Source of the DNA: Siphonodentalium dalli
Lineage: Eukaryota > Mollusca > Scaphopoda > Gadilida > Siphonodentaliidae
Direction of reading: 5' to 3'
DNA: 64,000 nucleotides
Assembly (NCBI GenBank): GCA_032622095.1
Contig: CP136061.1
Location: 86,214,324 to 86,278,323 of the forward strand
The position numbers were made by a program, and so were the translations under genes. Of the stretch, positions 41,549 to 53,545 are shown one piece after another; the first letter of the stretch is position 1; each line of letters opens with the position of its first letter. The notes under the pieces are model-generated. The model was given only the letters and a program-made list of their open reading frames with translations. It ran no database searches and was not told the DNA's origin.

Positions 41549-43768
41549 ATAGACCCACAACGCAAATAATGGTACAAATCCTCGATATCAATTCAAGTGT
41601 TCGTGTAGCATCACAGTATTCCAGTCCACCGCCGCTAGAAAAGGAAAAAGTTCTACTCTTGGCATACATACGTAGTGGTTCATCCATGGTTGGAGATATG
41701 TTGCAACAAAGCAGCGGGTCTATGTACATATTCGAGCCTATGCGCACAATTAATTTCCACGGTAAACAACAATTTGAATTGAAGTACCTAAATGGAACAA
41801 AGAGGTGAGTATCAAACCTGGTCAAATGGTCCTGCTAATGTCCTATGATGATAGTGGGTCCTGCTAAATTGATATGCATTTTTAGGCCAAACGGATGCTG
41901 TTACCGTTATTTGTTCTAATGTTATCATTTTCACGGTATTCGGATAATCTGAACTTATACAGCAAAAGCCACTATGTGTACAAAACATTCAAAAATATAT
42001 ATGTTGCTAAATACTTGAATACTGGTTGTGTTAGTTGTTGCAAATCGATTGTAATTCAGACGGAATTCTCATCGTTTTGCTGACAACAGCGCAGCTATAA
42101 TTAACTTTTTTTAAAATATATACATTCAAATCGCTCGGATTAGCCAAACACCCCGAAAATCACGGTACATTTTCGTAACAACGTCAGTTTGTCCTGCCAA
42201 AATCCTAGCAATTCAACAGGACCCACAAACACCATAGCAGACAAGCAGGGCCACGTGACCAGCGGTGAGTATGACGACGCGAAACAGACTGGCTTTGTTT
42301 ATTGTTTATTTTTTGGAGTTTATTTTTTATTTGTTTATTTTTTGGAGTTATGGTCGTTTTAGCCGCTAGGCCATACCTCGACTTCGCCTATTGTATTTGT
42401 GGAGGATATGCCGCACAAATGGTTACTATAAGAAAATCGCTCAAGTACACGTCCAAATTACCGATCCCAGGAAAGGAATTGACAAAATTGCCAAGGCCTG
42501 TTTTCATGGACGCAGTGTCCGCGCTGGACCAAAATTAACTTTTGCCAAATAATTTGCCAAATGAAAATATTTTTTGCCAAATTATTTTATTCCATGATGG
42601 ACATGTAATAACTGTGTCTGTATCTCAAGCGTACACGTGTATGCACTTGCTATACATATGTATCTCAACAAAAACAAGAATGGTGATATATATAGTACGG
42701 CTATAGCGTTGCTTCTCAGTTCTATTCCATCGCTTGGGAGGACAAATATTTTGTTTTGTTTTCAGTGTGCATGTTGTTTGCGCATATTTTCTGTAATGGT
42801 ATAAATACAGGCGATGTCGTTAGTTTTCACCAATAATGATGTTATATTATATATATGTCAGCATTATATACACGCATTGAAATACATTAAAGTAAGTACA
42901 TGTACACTAAATTATAAACTGAACTAGATGCATAATGTGCATTCAATTTTACAGAAATTCGACGAATTTGATGGATGTGTATATTGAGACGATGAAATCG
43001 TGGTATAATTGTGAACTCAGGAACCTGGACATAATCAGTCTGTCTGACTCAGACTTCTTCCAATACGGAAACAAAACAAGAGTATATGGTCGGTGTGTGC
43101 AGGGACGTCCATCGCGAATAACAAAATGTCTTCCACAGCTGGAGGCCGAATGCCGGAGTTCAACGCGCATCATCATCAAAACTGTTCGACTGGTGAACAT
43201 GACTGATGGTGTCGTTCGCCTGATGGAAAAGTATAATAACCTTAAAGTTATTTATTTAGTTCGGGACCCAAGAGCAATGATACGTTCTTGGGGACGTGTT
43301 CACTCACCAAAGCAGATTCTAAAGTTTTGTGATTTCATTCGCAACAATACGATTTTTGTTGATCGTATTCGCCTCCTGTATAAGAAACGTGTGGGCAGGT
43401 TGTTCTACGAAGACGTAGTTTCGAATTATTCTTTAGCTGCCCGTGCGTTATCTCGTTTCATTGGCTCACACATGTCACGTGCAAATCTGGAATATATTAA
43501 CGCGATGGCTAGGCGATCGTCTAAATTGACTTATAATTACCCTAGTACGGGACTAGAAATCTTTAAAAGCGGGGTCCCGGATATGTGGAGGCTACACATG
43601 TCAAAAGCTTCCGTAAAGAGAATTGACACAGGGTGTGCGACATTGTATGACATGTTGGGTTATCAGACCCTCCCACCCGGAAGGCTCCTAAACTTTTCAT
43701 ATAAATCTCTGGATAGATCTTATATGTCGATTGACATCATGCGATGTGCAGATTCAATGTGTGACTGA
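41549..43768 (+). CDS. Carbohydrate sulfotransferase (CHST/GST family), 3' two exons
   Basis: Exon A runs 41549-41804, after acceptor CTTCCTTTTAG and before donor AGAG|GTGAGT. Exon B runs from 42955, after acceptor AATTTTACAG, to the stop at 43768. The junction restores an Arg codon and keeps frame, giving about 349 residues from Met 41569. The 5'-phosphosulfate-binding motif is RSGSSMVGDML (residues ~35-45) and the 3'-phosphate-binding motif is LVRDPRAMIRSW (about residue 182). This is the signature of Golgi PAPS-dependent sulfotransferases that sulfate Gal, GalNAc or GlcNAc on glycans. Conserved C-terminal features include CATLYDMLGY and several N-glycosylation sequons. The family's N-terminal cytoplasmic tail and membrane anchor are missing, and the upstream acceptor implies a further 5' exon. 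The substrate cannot be told from sequence. Confidence 0.85.
41805..42954. other. Intron of the sulfotransferase gene
   Basis: 1150 bp, GT...AG. It contains TTGTTTATTTTTTGGAGTT as a short direct repeat (near 42295-42345) and no recognised element. Confidence 0.7.
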
Positions 43769-43973
43769 AATGTCCTTGTCGAATGCCGTTACGGAAAAAT
43801 AGTTACCAGTTACCACCCCTGAAGATCATGCCATGAATCTCTACTCTGCCTAACGTCCGTAGAGATAATATTCCATCAGTACAAAACATGGAACTTTTTG
43901 AAGTTTTTACAGGGAACTTTATAAAGTCAAAGAAATAACACTGGGAATATATTTCTTAGTTATTATCTGTTCC

Positions 43974-44501
43974 TTAAAGATGGATTATCTCTTTAAATAA
44001 CAAATTTGAAATAGTTGCGTGGGTATAAAATAATAAATATGAACTGAAGACCCCTGTCCGGAAAGGCTTCTATCAATTAATATTGATTGTATTTCGAATA
44101 TTTTATTGGGACCGTTTATTTGTCTATTTTTAGAACAGACCATTCGGGTGATATCATATAGCGATAGAGAACATTAGGCTGTTCCTATGGCTACGTACCG
44201 AACATCAAATGTCCCAGATTGAATGGTTGTATTGTTTTATTCCATAGTTATAAGCGATAATGAGTATAATTAACGTTTATGTGTGACAAAATTACACAAT
44301 AAAATTTCTGGTCTCTGTTAACAGTAATCACTATTGTTCGTTAGCTAAACAACCACACCTTTTTAGACCAGAAAATATTCGAAATAAAATGAATATTAAT
44401 CGATAGAAGCATTTCCGGACACCAGTCTTCGATTCAGATCTAATATTTTATACCCCAGTAACTATATAATACATGTTTACAAAGAGATAATCCACCTTTA
44501 A
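43974..44501 (+). mobile_element. Family-A MITE, full length (copy A7)
   Basis: Exactly 528 bp with TTAA at both ends; both arms are intact. It is inserted into the left arm of the family-B element and followed directly by half-copy A8. Confidence 0.9.
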
Positions 44502-44706
44502 TATGATATCAACCGAATTGACTGTTCTAAATATAGACAAATAAAGTGTCCCAATTAATCGTCTCATTTCATAATAAAATATTCGAAATAAAATCGACAT
44601 TAATTGATAGAAGCCTTTCCACACAGGGGTCTTCAGTTCGTATTTATTATTTTATACAAACGCAACTATTTCAAATTTGTTATTTAAAGAGATAATCGAT
44701 TTTTAG
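44502..44706 (-). mobile_element. Family-A MITE, half copy (A8) abutting A7
   Basis: From ATATGATATCAACCGAATTG to GATAATCGATTTTTAG it matches the outer half of an inverted family-A element. It begins immediately after A7's TTAA and has lost its terminal TTAA. Confidence 0.8.
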
Positions 44707-45063
44707 TAATGTACTGCACTGTATGTGAAGGTCCCAATTCCAAACTGCATGCTTTTCTGTGACTTTTGTGAGCCGATATCGCAAAAAAACATTGAATTAA
44801 TTACCCAGGAAAAATTCCATAATTGTTAGCGACGCAAAGAAAAATCGCTCACAAATTCACTTCAATCGTGAAATTTCGAGTTGGGACATTCACATGCAGC
44901 TAAGTACATTATTACAGAATAGATAATAGCTAAAATGTATATTCCCCGCGTTATTTTTCGAGTTTTAAGGTTCCATGTCAAAACTTCAGAAAGTTCGAAG
45001 GTTTTGTTCGGGTGGAGCATGATCTCTACGGTCGTTAGTCAGAGTAGATATTCGTGGTATGAT

Positions 45064-45618
45064 TTACCTCCCCTGGTGCTCATTTTATAATGTTAGTGGC
45101 TTCTGCTAAATTCCTATGATGCTGGAGTGGAAAAAAATGTTAAGGACATGTGCCGTTATATGTTTTGTGTTTAAAAATATATTTATTGTATAATAATATT
45201 ACACGCGTTTTGACAACTTACATCCGCCCCTCTCCCATTAAATGTACCCAATTCGACCAGACGCTCCTAAATTACTATTTCTTTGGCTTCGGGGGTAAAA
45301 GATATTTGATTCGAGTCGAGAAACCCACCCGTCAAAGCTCAGAGTGATCAGATACCGATGTTTGACGTTTGTTATTTCTCGAGATGTGTAATAATATGTG
45401 ACCCAGAAACAAGTGGTCAAACGTAGGGTCTCGGACAAAATTGGGGATGAAGATGGATAACTCTAAAATCAAGTGGTAATTGCGGTCAAATTGCGTAATA
45501 CTTTAGTGATAATACGGCCATATTTTGTTGAACAAAATGTTGATAAATAACAAGTTTTAGGAAATTTGATACCATAGTTGACAGTGGTTAGCATTATTTT
45601 TGTTGCAATAAATCGATT
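45064..45618. other. Intergenic stretch
   Basis: ATATGTGACCCAGAAACA at 45394 resembles the terminus of the palindromic MITE at 16059 and may be a remnant. No gene recognised. Confidence 0.35.
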
Positions 45619-46243
45619 CTACCTATATACGAGCGCCTGCGGCGCATAAGATACTATGGGTGGCGGGATGTGCTGGTGGGTGGGTACTACCTATATACGA
45701 GCGCCTGCGGCGCATAAGATACTATGGGTGTCGGGATGGGGTGGTGGGTGGGTACTACCTATATACGAGCGCCTGCGGCGCATAAGATACTATGGTTGGC
45801 GGGATGGGGTGGTGGATGGGTACTACCTATATACGAGCGCCTGCGGCGCATAAGATACTATGGGTGGCGGGATGGGGTGGTGGGTGGGTACTACCTATAT
45901 ACGAGCGCCTGCGGCGCATAAGATACTATGGGTGGCGGGATGGGGTGGTGGATGGGTACTACCTATATACGAGCGCCTGCGGCGCATAAGATACTATGGG
46001 TGGCGGGATGGGGTGGTGGGTGGGTACTACCTATATACGAGCGCCTGCGGCGCATAAGATACTATGGGTGGCGGGATGGGGTGGTGGATGGGTACTACCT
46101 ATATACGAGCGCCTGCGGCGCATAAGATACTATGGGTGGCGGGATGGGGTGGTGGGTGGGTACTACCTATATACGAGCGCCTGCGGCGCATAAGATACTA
46201 TGGGTGGCGGGATGGGGTGGTGGGTGGGTACTACCTATATACT
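45619..46243. repeat. 68-bp satellite, 9 units, with dimeric higher order
   Basis: The unit starts CTACCTATATACGAGCGCCT, then GCGGCGCATAAGATACTATG, then GGTGGCGGGATGGGGTGGTG, then GGTGGGTA. Each unit has a GCGCC-TGC-GGCGC hairpin and a G-rich stretch with five GGG runs. Units 3, 5 and 7 carry GTGGATGGG, whereas 4, 6 and 8 carry GTGGGTGGG, an alternation with 136-bp period. Three overlapping 65-codon reading frames recur through it as by-products. Confidence 0.95.
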
Positions 46244-46780
46244 AAAGCGTATTTTGATGAAATGTTGTTGTTGTGTCTTGAAGGTATTGGGACCGTCTGA
46301 TTCGGATTGAGTACCTTTAACATTTTAACAAATACAATGTTGGTGACGAACATAACATATATACAGGATGATATGTGGTGTGTTTGTGGTTTCTGTCAGT
46401 CTTATCCTTCTGCGTTTAAAATTTCATTTGAGATAGTCAACATTTATAACGCACGGGAGGATCGCCAATATTTTCTGCAGAGAGGGCCTAATTGAATCGT
46501 GTCGTTGATGAAATGGATGAATTAACAAAATGGAAAAGAATTTAATTGCGTCGATTCGATTCTGATTATATCACTGTGAGTAAGGAGGAAATGTTAGATA
46601 TTATAAATTGGTGGCTTGCAATTTTGTCGAAAACTTCCATCTTTCGGTTACATACAGGGGGTACTCTAAGAAATAATGAAAGCCATCTTCGATTTCGTAT
46701 CCACATATCCATTTAGAGGTATCAGAGATACAATTGTATACATATCTGATTTGAGTTCACTGCAATTATCTAGTGTAAGA
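46244..46780. other. Intergenic stretch
   Basis: Nothing recognised beyond short ORFs. Confidence 0.4.
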
Positions 46781-47430
46781 TGTTTAGTTGTCTTGGATCA
46801 TTATTAAGCATTTGGGGAGGTTTCGTGGGTGTGTCAATTAATTTCAAATTCATCTTAAATTCAGGAAGAGTACTTACAGTTGTAATATAATTTGGTAATT
46901 TACTCCAAGATAAAGTACACTTAGGTAAATAATAGTTTCTGAAATGTTCTGTATGGGAAGGTATAAATGGCATTTGTCAGGTTCGCGCATATCATATCGA
47001 CAACTGGTAACTTGTCTGGAACGGGGTGGCAACATGAGCGTGACGTAATTGGGGACTTGGTTACTTATTATTTTAAACATGTTGTGCAACTTGTGGAGTT
47101 CTCGTCGGGTTTCAAGTCTTGGCCATCCTACTTCGTCAAACAAGCCTTTGATATCTACATAACGTGTTAATCATGTGACTATTATTACAGCATCCTTGTG
47201 TAGGTCATCGAACTCTTTTAATAACTAATCTGATGATGTGCCCCAACCTACATCAGAATAGTCTATAATTGGTAAGATATATGCTATGTATAATTTTTCA
47301 AGCGACTTTCGGTCTAGATCGTATTTCAGTCTTATCTGAGATAGGTGTAGCGTTGCTTTGTTTGCTATGGTATTTATATGAGTGTTGCAGTTTAGATTCG
47401 ATTGGATTTCAAGTCCAAGATGTTTGTGTG
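46781..47430 (-). pseudogene. Degenerate LINE RT C-terminal fragment
   Basis: The minus strand reads in shifting frames: GLEIQSNLNCNTHINT near 47415-47370; LEKLYIAYILPIIDYSDVGW near 47305-47245; then DEVGWPRLETRRELHKLHNM from about 47140; NYVTLMLPP; and HTEHFRNYYLPKCTLSWSKL-type sequence ending near 46790. This order (lGv.id..l.w..Hi, then lY..yi.P.ldY.d..W, then L.WP.LE.RR, then fR.y..pr....WN.LP) is the standard end of CR1/Jockey-like LINE ORF2. Several stops interrupt it. It belongs to a family different from the other LINEs here. Confidence 0.65.
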
Positions 47431-48426
47431 AGTTTGTAAATAATACAGATTTCCAGAGACTCCATATTGTTCCAATTGATATCGCAACCCCCCGTGACCG
47501 TTATAAATATGTTCTCAAGTTCAAGTCACTTTCGGGGCCTTTGACCAGTGTTCGCTCTGGCCCAAAATTCCCAGTTGTCAACACTGTTGCCAATTGCATA
47601 ATTTGTTAGGCCACATTTCATTTCATTTTGGTACTTTATATCCGACCAATATATATTGGTGCCACTTTTGCATTCAGTATTTCCGAAAAAACGCATACGA
47701 CTCATATTCGCTGTATGTGAAATATGAGTTATGAATGGCACATACTTATTTATCGCACATCCTCTATCAACACAGTTTCGTAACGAGTTAGACCCCAGGA
47801 AGCCCTTTGTTTGACTAATGTTTGTCAAATTGAGTCAATAGCCTAGCCTGTTCCACTAGAGTAGATATTCAAAACCCATTTACTCCGGCGATACAATAAG
47901 TCGACGTGACATAAGCCGCGAATCCATTATACGCTTTCAATTAGGACTCACTTAGCAATGTCGCGATCACGGATAGCAATGCGTGTTTCGTTTCTGACCG
48001 ATTGACTACAAGTTTTATTATATGCCCGATGGGATCAATTGCCAAAAGTGAAAAAGGTAGATGCCAATGTGTGTTGCCAATCGGAATTTATTTGTTGCAA
48101 ATTAATTTTGTTTATAGCAATTTGGTAAATTGGCAACCGGCAGCGAGAACCCTGCCTTTGGTTAATCTGAACGAATTGAGGAAAGGCCATTATGTTTATA
48201 ACAAATTAAAACACATATATCTATTATAACATAGTTTAATGATGGCTGTTTGTCATACAAATGTTTTTTTGTGTTCTTACATGCATCTATGTACATTAGA
48301 ACATGTCACTAATTCCAGAGTTCAAAGACCAACACTGAAGTTTTGCTTCCCCGGGAAAACTCGTCTTGTTGTTGGCTATCGATAAAGTCAGCAGCAAAAG
48401 TAATATGAAAGTGTCAATGACACTGT
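47431..48426. other. Intergenic stretch
   Basis: No gene recognised. Some further decayed LINE sequence may extend to about 47480. Confidence 0.35.
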
Positions 48427-51400
48427 AGCTCAACTTGGAAAGGGAATAATTTTTAATGTATTACAGTCAATGACGCGATTAGAAATGTGGAAAGTTGAAT
48501 GTCTAATACTAGTTTATAGACATGAAGAGAAAAGTAAAATCCAAGATGGCTGCTGGCGGCCATGTTTTCGGCCGATTGACCCCAAAATGAGTCGTTCCCA
48601 TCTACATTCCAATTTCAACAGCCATGACAAATTTTATGATGATCAGACTAAAGGTACGACCTGTAGCCCATGCTAAAGGATTTAGTCATACAAACAGTAA
48701 AATCCAAGATGGCTGCTGGCGGCCATGTTTTTCGGCCGGATGACCCCAAAATGACTCGTTCCCATCTACATGTCATTGTTAACATTCGTGACAAATTTTA
48801 TGATGATCAGACTAAAGGTACGACCTGTAGCCCGTGCTAAAGAATTTAGTCATACAAAGAGTAAAATCCAAGATGGCTGCTGGCGGCCATGTTTTTTGGC
48901 CGAATGACCCCAAAATGATTCGTTCCCATCTACATGTCATTATTAACATTAATAATAAATTTTATGATGATCAAATTAAAGGTACGACCTGTAGCCCGTG
49001 CTAAAGAATTTGGTCATACAAAGAGTAAAATCCAAGATGGCTGCTGGCGGCCATGTTTTTTGGCCAAATTACCCCAACATTACTCGTTCCCATCTACATG
49101 TCAATATTAACATCCATGACAAATTTCATGATGATCAGACGAACAGTACGAACTCTGGCCCGTGCTAATGGATTAAATTTTAAAATCCAAGATGGCTGCT
49201 GGCGGCCATGTTTTTTGTCCGAATGACCCCAAAATGACTCGTTCCCATCTACATTCCAATTTCATGATGATCCGACAAAAGATACGACCTGTAGCCTGTG
49301 TCAAATGATTTAGTCATGCAAAGAGTAAAATCCAAGATGGCTGCTGGCGGACATGTTTTTTGGCGGAACGACCCCAAAATTACTCTTTCCCATCTACATG
49401 TCTATATTAACATCCATGACAAATGTCATGATGATCAGACGAACAGTACGACCTGTAGCCCGTGCTAATGAATTGAATTTGAAATCCAAGATGGCCACTG
49501 GTGGCCATGTTTTTTTGCCGAATGACCCCAAAATGACTCGTTCCCATCTACATGTCAATATTAACTTCCACGACAAATTTCATGATGATCAAACTAACAT
49601 TCCGGCCTGAAGTCTGTGCTAATTTATTGAATTATGAAATCCAAGATGGCCACTGGCGGCCATGTTTTTTTGCCGAATGACCCCAAAATGACTTGTTCCT
49701 ATCTATATGTCAATGTCAACAGCCATGACAAATTTCATAACGATCCGAACAAAGATACGACCTGTAGTCTGTGCCAAAAGATTTAGTCACACAAAGAGTA
49801 AAATCCAAGAAGGCTGCTGGCGGCCATGTTTTTTGGCCAAATGACCCCAAAATGACTCGTTCCCATTTACATTCCAATTTCAACAGCCATGACAAATTTT
49901 ATGATGATAAGACTAAAGGTACGACCTGTAGCCCGTGCTAAAGGATTTAGTCATACAAAGAGTAAAATCCAAGATGGCTGCTGGCGGCCATGTTTTTTGA
50001 CCGAATGACCCCAAAATGACTCGTTCCCATCTACATCTCATTATTAACATTCATGACAAATTTTATGATGATCAGACTAAAGGTACGACCTGTAGCCCGT
50101 GCTAAAGGATTTAGTCATACAAAGAGTAAAATCCAAGATGGCTGCTGGCAGCCATGTTTTTCGGCCAAATGACCCCAAAATTACTCGTTCCAATCTACAT
50201 ATCAATATTAACATCCATGACAAATTTGATGATGATCAGACTGAAGGTACGACATGTAGCCTGTGCTAAAGAATTTAGTCATACAAAGAGTAAAATCCAA
50301 GATGGCTGCTGGCCGCCATGTTTTTTGGCCGAATGACCCCAAAATTACTCGTTCCCATCTACATGTCAATATTAACATCCATGACAAATTTCATGATGAT
50401 CAGCCGAACAGTACGACCTGTGGCCCGTGCTAATGGATTGAATTTTGAAATCCAAGATGGCCATTGGCGGCCATTGTTTTTTGTCCGAATGACCCCAAAA
50501 TGACTCGTTCCCATCCACATTCCAATTTCAACAGCCATCACAAATTTTATGATGATCGGACTAAAGGTACGACCTGTAGCCCGTGCTAAAGGATTTAGTC
50601 ATTCAAAGAGTAAAATCAAAGATGCCTGCTGGCGGCCATGTTTTTTGACCGAACGACCCCAAAATGACTCGTTCCCATCTACATGTTATTATCAACATTC
50701 TTGACAAATTTTATGATGATCAGACTAAAGGTACGACCTGTAGCCCGTGCTAAAGGATTTAGTCATACAAAGAGTAAAATCCAAGATGGCTGCTGGCGGC
50801 CATGTTTTTGGGCCAAATGACCCCAAAATTACTCGTTCCCATCTACATGTCAATATTAACATACATGACAAATTTGATGAAGATCAGACTAAAGGTACGA
50901 CCTGTAGCCCGTGCTAAAGAATTTAGTCATACAAAGAGTAAAATCCAAGATGGCTGCTGGCCGCCATGTTTTTTGGCCGAATGACCCCAAAATTACTCGT
51001 TCACATCTACATGTCATTATTAACATCCATGACAAATTTCAAGATTATCAGACGAACAGTACGACCTGTGGCCCGTGCTAATGGATTGAATTTTGAAATC
51101 CAAGATGGCAACTGGCGGCCATGTTTTTTGTCCGAATGACCCCCAAATGACTCGTTCCCATCTACATTCCAATTTCAACAGCCAGGACAAATTTTATGAT
51201 GATCGGACTAAAGGTACGACATGTAGCCCGTGCTAAAGGATTTAGTCATACAAAGAGTGAAATCAAAGATGGCTGCTGGCGGCCATGTTTTTGGGCCAAA
51301 TGACCCCAAAATTACTCGTTCCCATCTACATGTCAATATTAACATCCATGACAAATTTCATGACAATCAGACAAATAGTACGCCCTGTAGCCCGTGCTAA

Positions 51401-51640
51401 TGGGTTGAATTTTGAAATGCAAGATGGCCACTGGCGGCCATGTTTTTTTTACCGAATGACCCCAAAATTAATCATTCTGGTCTAAATGTTGATGTCAACA
51501 GCTATGACAAATTTCATAATGATCCGACCAAAGGTACGACCTGTAGACTGCATTGTTGAAGCCTTACGTACACATGCACACACGGACGACGGACGACAAA
51601 GCCATGGCAATAGCTCAAACTTTACAAAGTAAAGTTGAGC
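48427..51640. repeat. ~160-bp tandem array, about 19 units, inside AGCTCAACTT inverted ends
   Basis: Units recur every 148-164 bp, each with AAATCCAAGATGGCTGCTGG, then CGGCCATGTTTTTTGGCCGA, ATGACCCCAAAATGACTCGT and GGTACGACCTGTAGCCCGTG. Two subtypes exist: units with AAAGAGTAAAATCC before the core and shorter units with TTGAATTTTGAAATCC. GTAGCTCAACTT lies at 48427 and its inverse AAGTTGAGCT at about 51632; a GGACGACGGACGAC run at 51582 precedes the right end. The whole therefore looks like one non-autonomous element expanded by tandem amplification. ORFs in it are by-products. Confidence 0.85.
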
Positions 51641-52972
51641 TAATAATACAATAGATAGTCTAGCCCAAAGGGACTTCATGATGATACAACAAATAACAAC
51701 GTAACACTCTTATTGGAAATTTCCGGCCACATGGCCTTCCTCAGCCAAAACAAGTTATACAGGTACATGTACAATTAATATTAATGTTGACTCCAATTTA
51801 ACAAGTCCGTTCACATAATGTAATATAAGCTGGGTTTTTGTTTTGCACAAAAAGACAGCATTTTAGATTCCAAACGAAACCTACCCCCTGTATACCGGCA
51901 ATAGACAAACCGGGCCTTTTACACAACACGAACCCTGTCATTTGTTCATACCAACATGTGGACAAAAGACGACGATATGCATACATTTGCTCTGGAGGTT
52001 TTCAGTGTTTTGCATAGGAGGTCCCAGTAAAAAATATATGGTGTTTTAGACTGTGTTAGAAGTTCTATGTTACAAATGTCAAATATGGGCACAAAAGGTC
52101 TTTAGTAAAAATTTGCATGAGATTGTAAAAAATACGTAAAAATACGTTTTTTTGCCTCTCGGCTACCCACCCACACCGGCACACCTTCATACAAACTTGT
52201 TATTACCCCCCCCCCGAACTGATCGTATCCTTTTAAGACTGGACAGTCTTCGTAATTAAAATCACCATACGAATTAGGGAAAACTATGGAAATAAGAGTG
52301 ATTTTGTTGTCCTTCTTTCAGTGTTATCCCTAGTAACGGTATATTTAATTATAGAGACTGACCAGTATTAATAATAAAATGTATTATTTGGGGTCACTCT
52401 CACCAAAAAAGTGCTGAAGGGTACACAGGTTTTGAAAATGTGCTAAGGGTACATAGGTTTTGAAATCACGTTCTAAATGACGTTTAGTTTTCGTGTCTGT
52501 CTTGATTTGTTAGAGAAATTTTGTTTACGCTCCAATAAAAATAAAAATGAACTGAACTGATGGGCACCAGACTTTCAGGAACACAGTTGAAGTAACCGCG
52601 TTAGTGCTGACGACAAACCATGTGTATCCTTCAGTACATTTTCAAAACCTGTGAACCCTTCCGCACTTCAGCCCCACTATGTGGTAGAACAGTGTTCATA
52701 TCAGCCATCGCTCATCGAACAATAAAGAGCGTTCCTTATTAAGTCTAAAACTCCTGATAACTGAGGCAATAAAGAGCGTTTATCTCCCTTATATATACGA
52801 AATGTTAAAAATATTGATATATTTGTATCTATAAGCTTTCTCATGGCATAGACATTCCGCGTATTAATATAGCAAAACATTATTTACAGTTCTAATGTTA
52901 TGGATATATCTATACGTTTTTCCTGGAATTGCCAGGTACATGTATGTATATATTCTTCAATACACGAGCCTA
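51641..52972. other. Intergenic stretch
   Basis: Contains a C9 run at 52206, a repeated GGTACA(C/T)AGGTTTTGAAA (52420 and 52449), and AATAAAAATAAAAATGAACTGAACTGA at 52537, which resembles a LINE 3' tail. AATAAAGAGCGTT occurs at 52722 and 52769. No gene recognised. Confidence 0.35.
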
Positions 52973-53489
52973 TTAAAGATGGATTATCTCTTTAAATAAC
53001 AAATTTTAAATAGTTGCGTGGGTATAAAATAATAGATATGAACTGAAGTCCTATGTCCGGAAAAGCTTCTATCAATTAATATTGATTTTATTTCGAATAT
53101 TAAATCGGGCCCATTTATGTTACTATTTTTAGAACCGACCATTCGGATGAGACCGTATTGCGATATAGGGCACTGGGCTGTTCCTACGGCTACGCAACGA
53201 ATGCCAAATGTCACAGATTGGTTGTTTGTTCTGTTTTGTTCCACAGATATAAGCGATAATGAGTATAATTAACGTTTATTTGTGACAAAATTGCACAATA
53301 TAATTTCTGGTCTCTGTTAACAGTAACCAATATTGTTCGTTAGCTGAACAAACACACCTTTTTAGACCAGAAAATATTCGAAATAAAATTAATATTAATC
53401 GATAGAAGCATTTCCGGACAGGAGTCTTCGATTCAGATCTAATATTTTATACCCCGGTAACTATATAATACATGTTTACAAAGAGATAA
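52973..53489 (+). mobile_element. Family-A MITE (copy A9), right terminus lost
   Basis: TTAA at 52973, then the full family-A order to CAAAGAGATAAT, where the last ~13 bp are missing and a fragment of another inverted copy (53490-53545) follows. By eye it is identical to copy A13 (58289-58816) over its whole length. Confidence 0.88.
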
Positions 53490-53545
53490 TATTTTCGGGT
53501 CTAAAAAGGTGTGGTTGTTTAGCTAACAAACAATAGTGGATACTG
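53490..53545 (-). mobile_element. Family-A internal fragment
   Basis: ATTTTCGGGTCTAAAAAGGT then GTGGTTGTTTAGCTAAC matches the inner part of inverted family-A copies. It is wedged between A9 and A10. Confidence 0.7.

Larger units (their letters stand above)
43825..45063. mobile_element. Foldback element family B, interrupted by family-A MITEs
   Basis: The left arm begins ATCATGCCATGAATCTCTAC with CCGTAGAGATAATATTCCA; the right arm ends with the inverse (GATCTCTACGGTCGTTAGTC ... GTAGATATTCGTGGTATGAT). The arm continues through TGAAGGTCCCAATTCC at 44727 and its inverse near 44880. Family-A sequence at 43974-44706 lies between the parts of the left arm. Without it the element would be about 500 bp. 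A half copy is at 3352. Confidence 0.7.

Noticed and set aside
42302-42538. 78-codon ORF starting with a hydrophobic stretch in the sulfotransferase intron, considered as the missing membrane anchor
   Set aside because: It lies downstream of exon A, so it cannot encode the N-terminus, and it has no splice-consistent connection.
45656-46300. Series of 65-78 codon ORFs in the 68-bp satellite
   Set aside because: They restart in every unit at the same codon and rotate through frames; they are satellite by-products.
48470-51485. Numerous 60-85 codon ORFs in the ~160-bp array
   Set aside because: They start at the same ATG in the CCATGTTTTT block of each unit and vary in length with unit indels, as expected for non-coding repeats.
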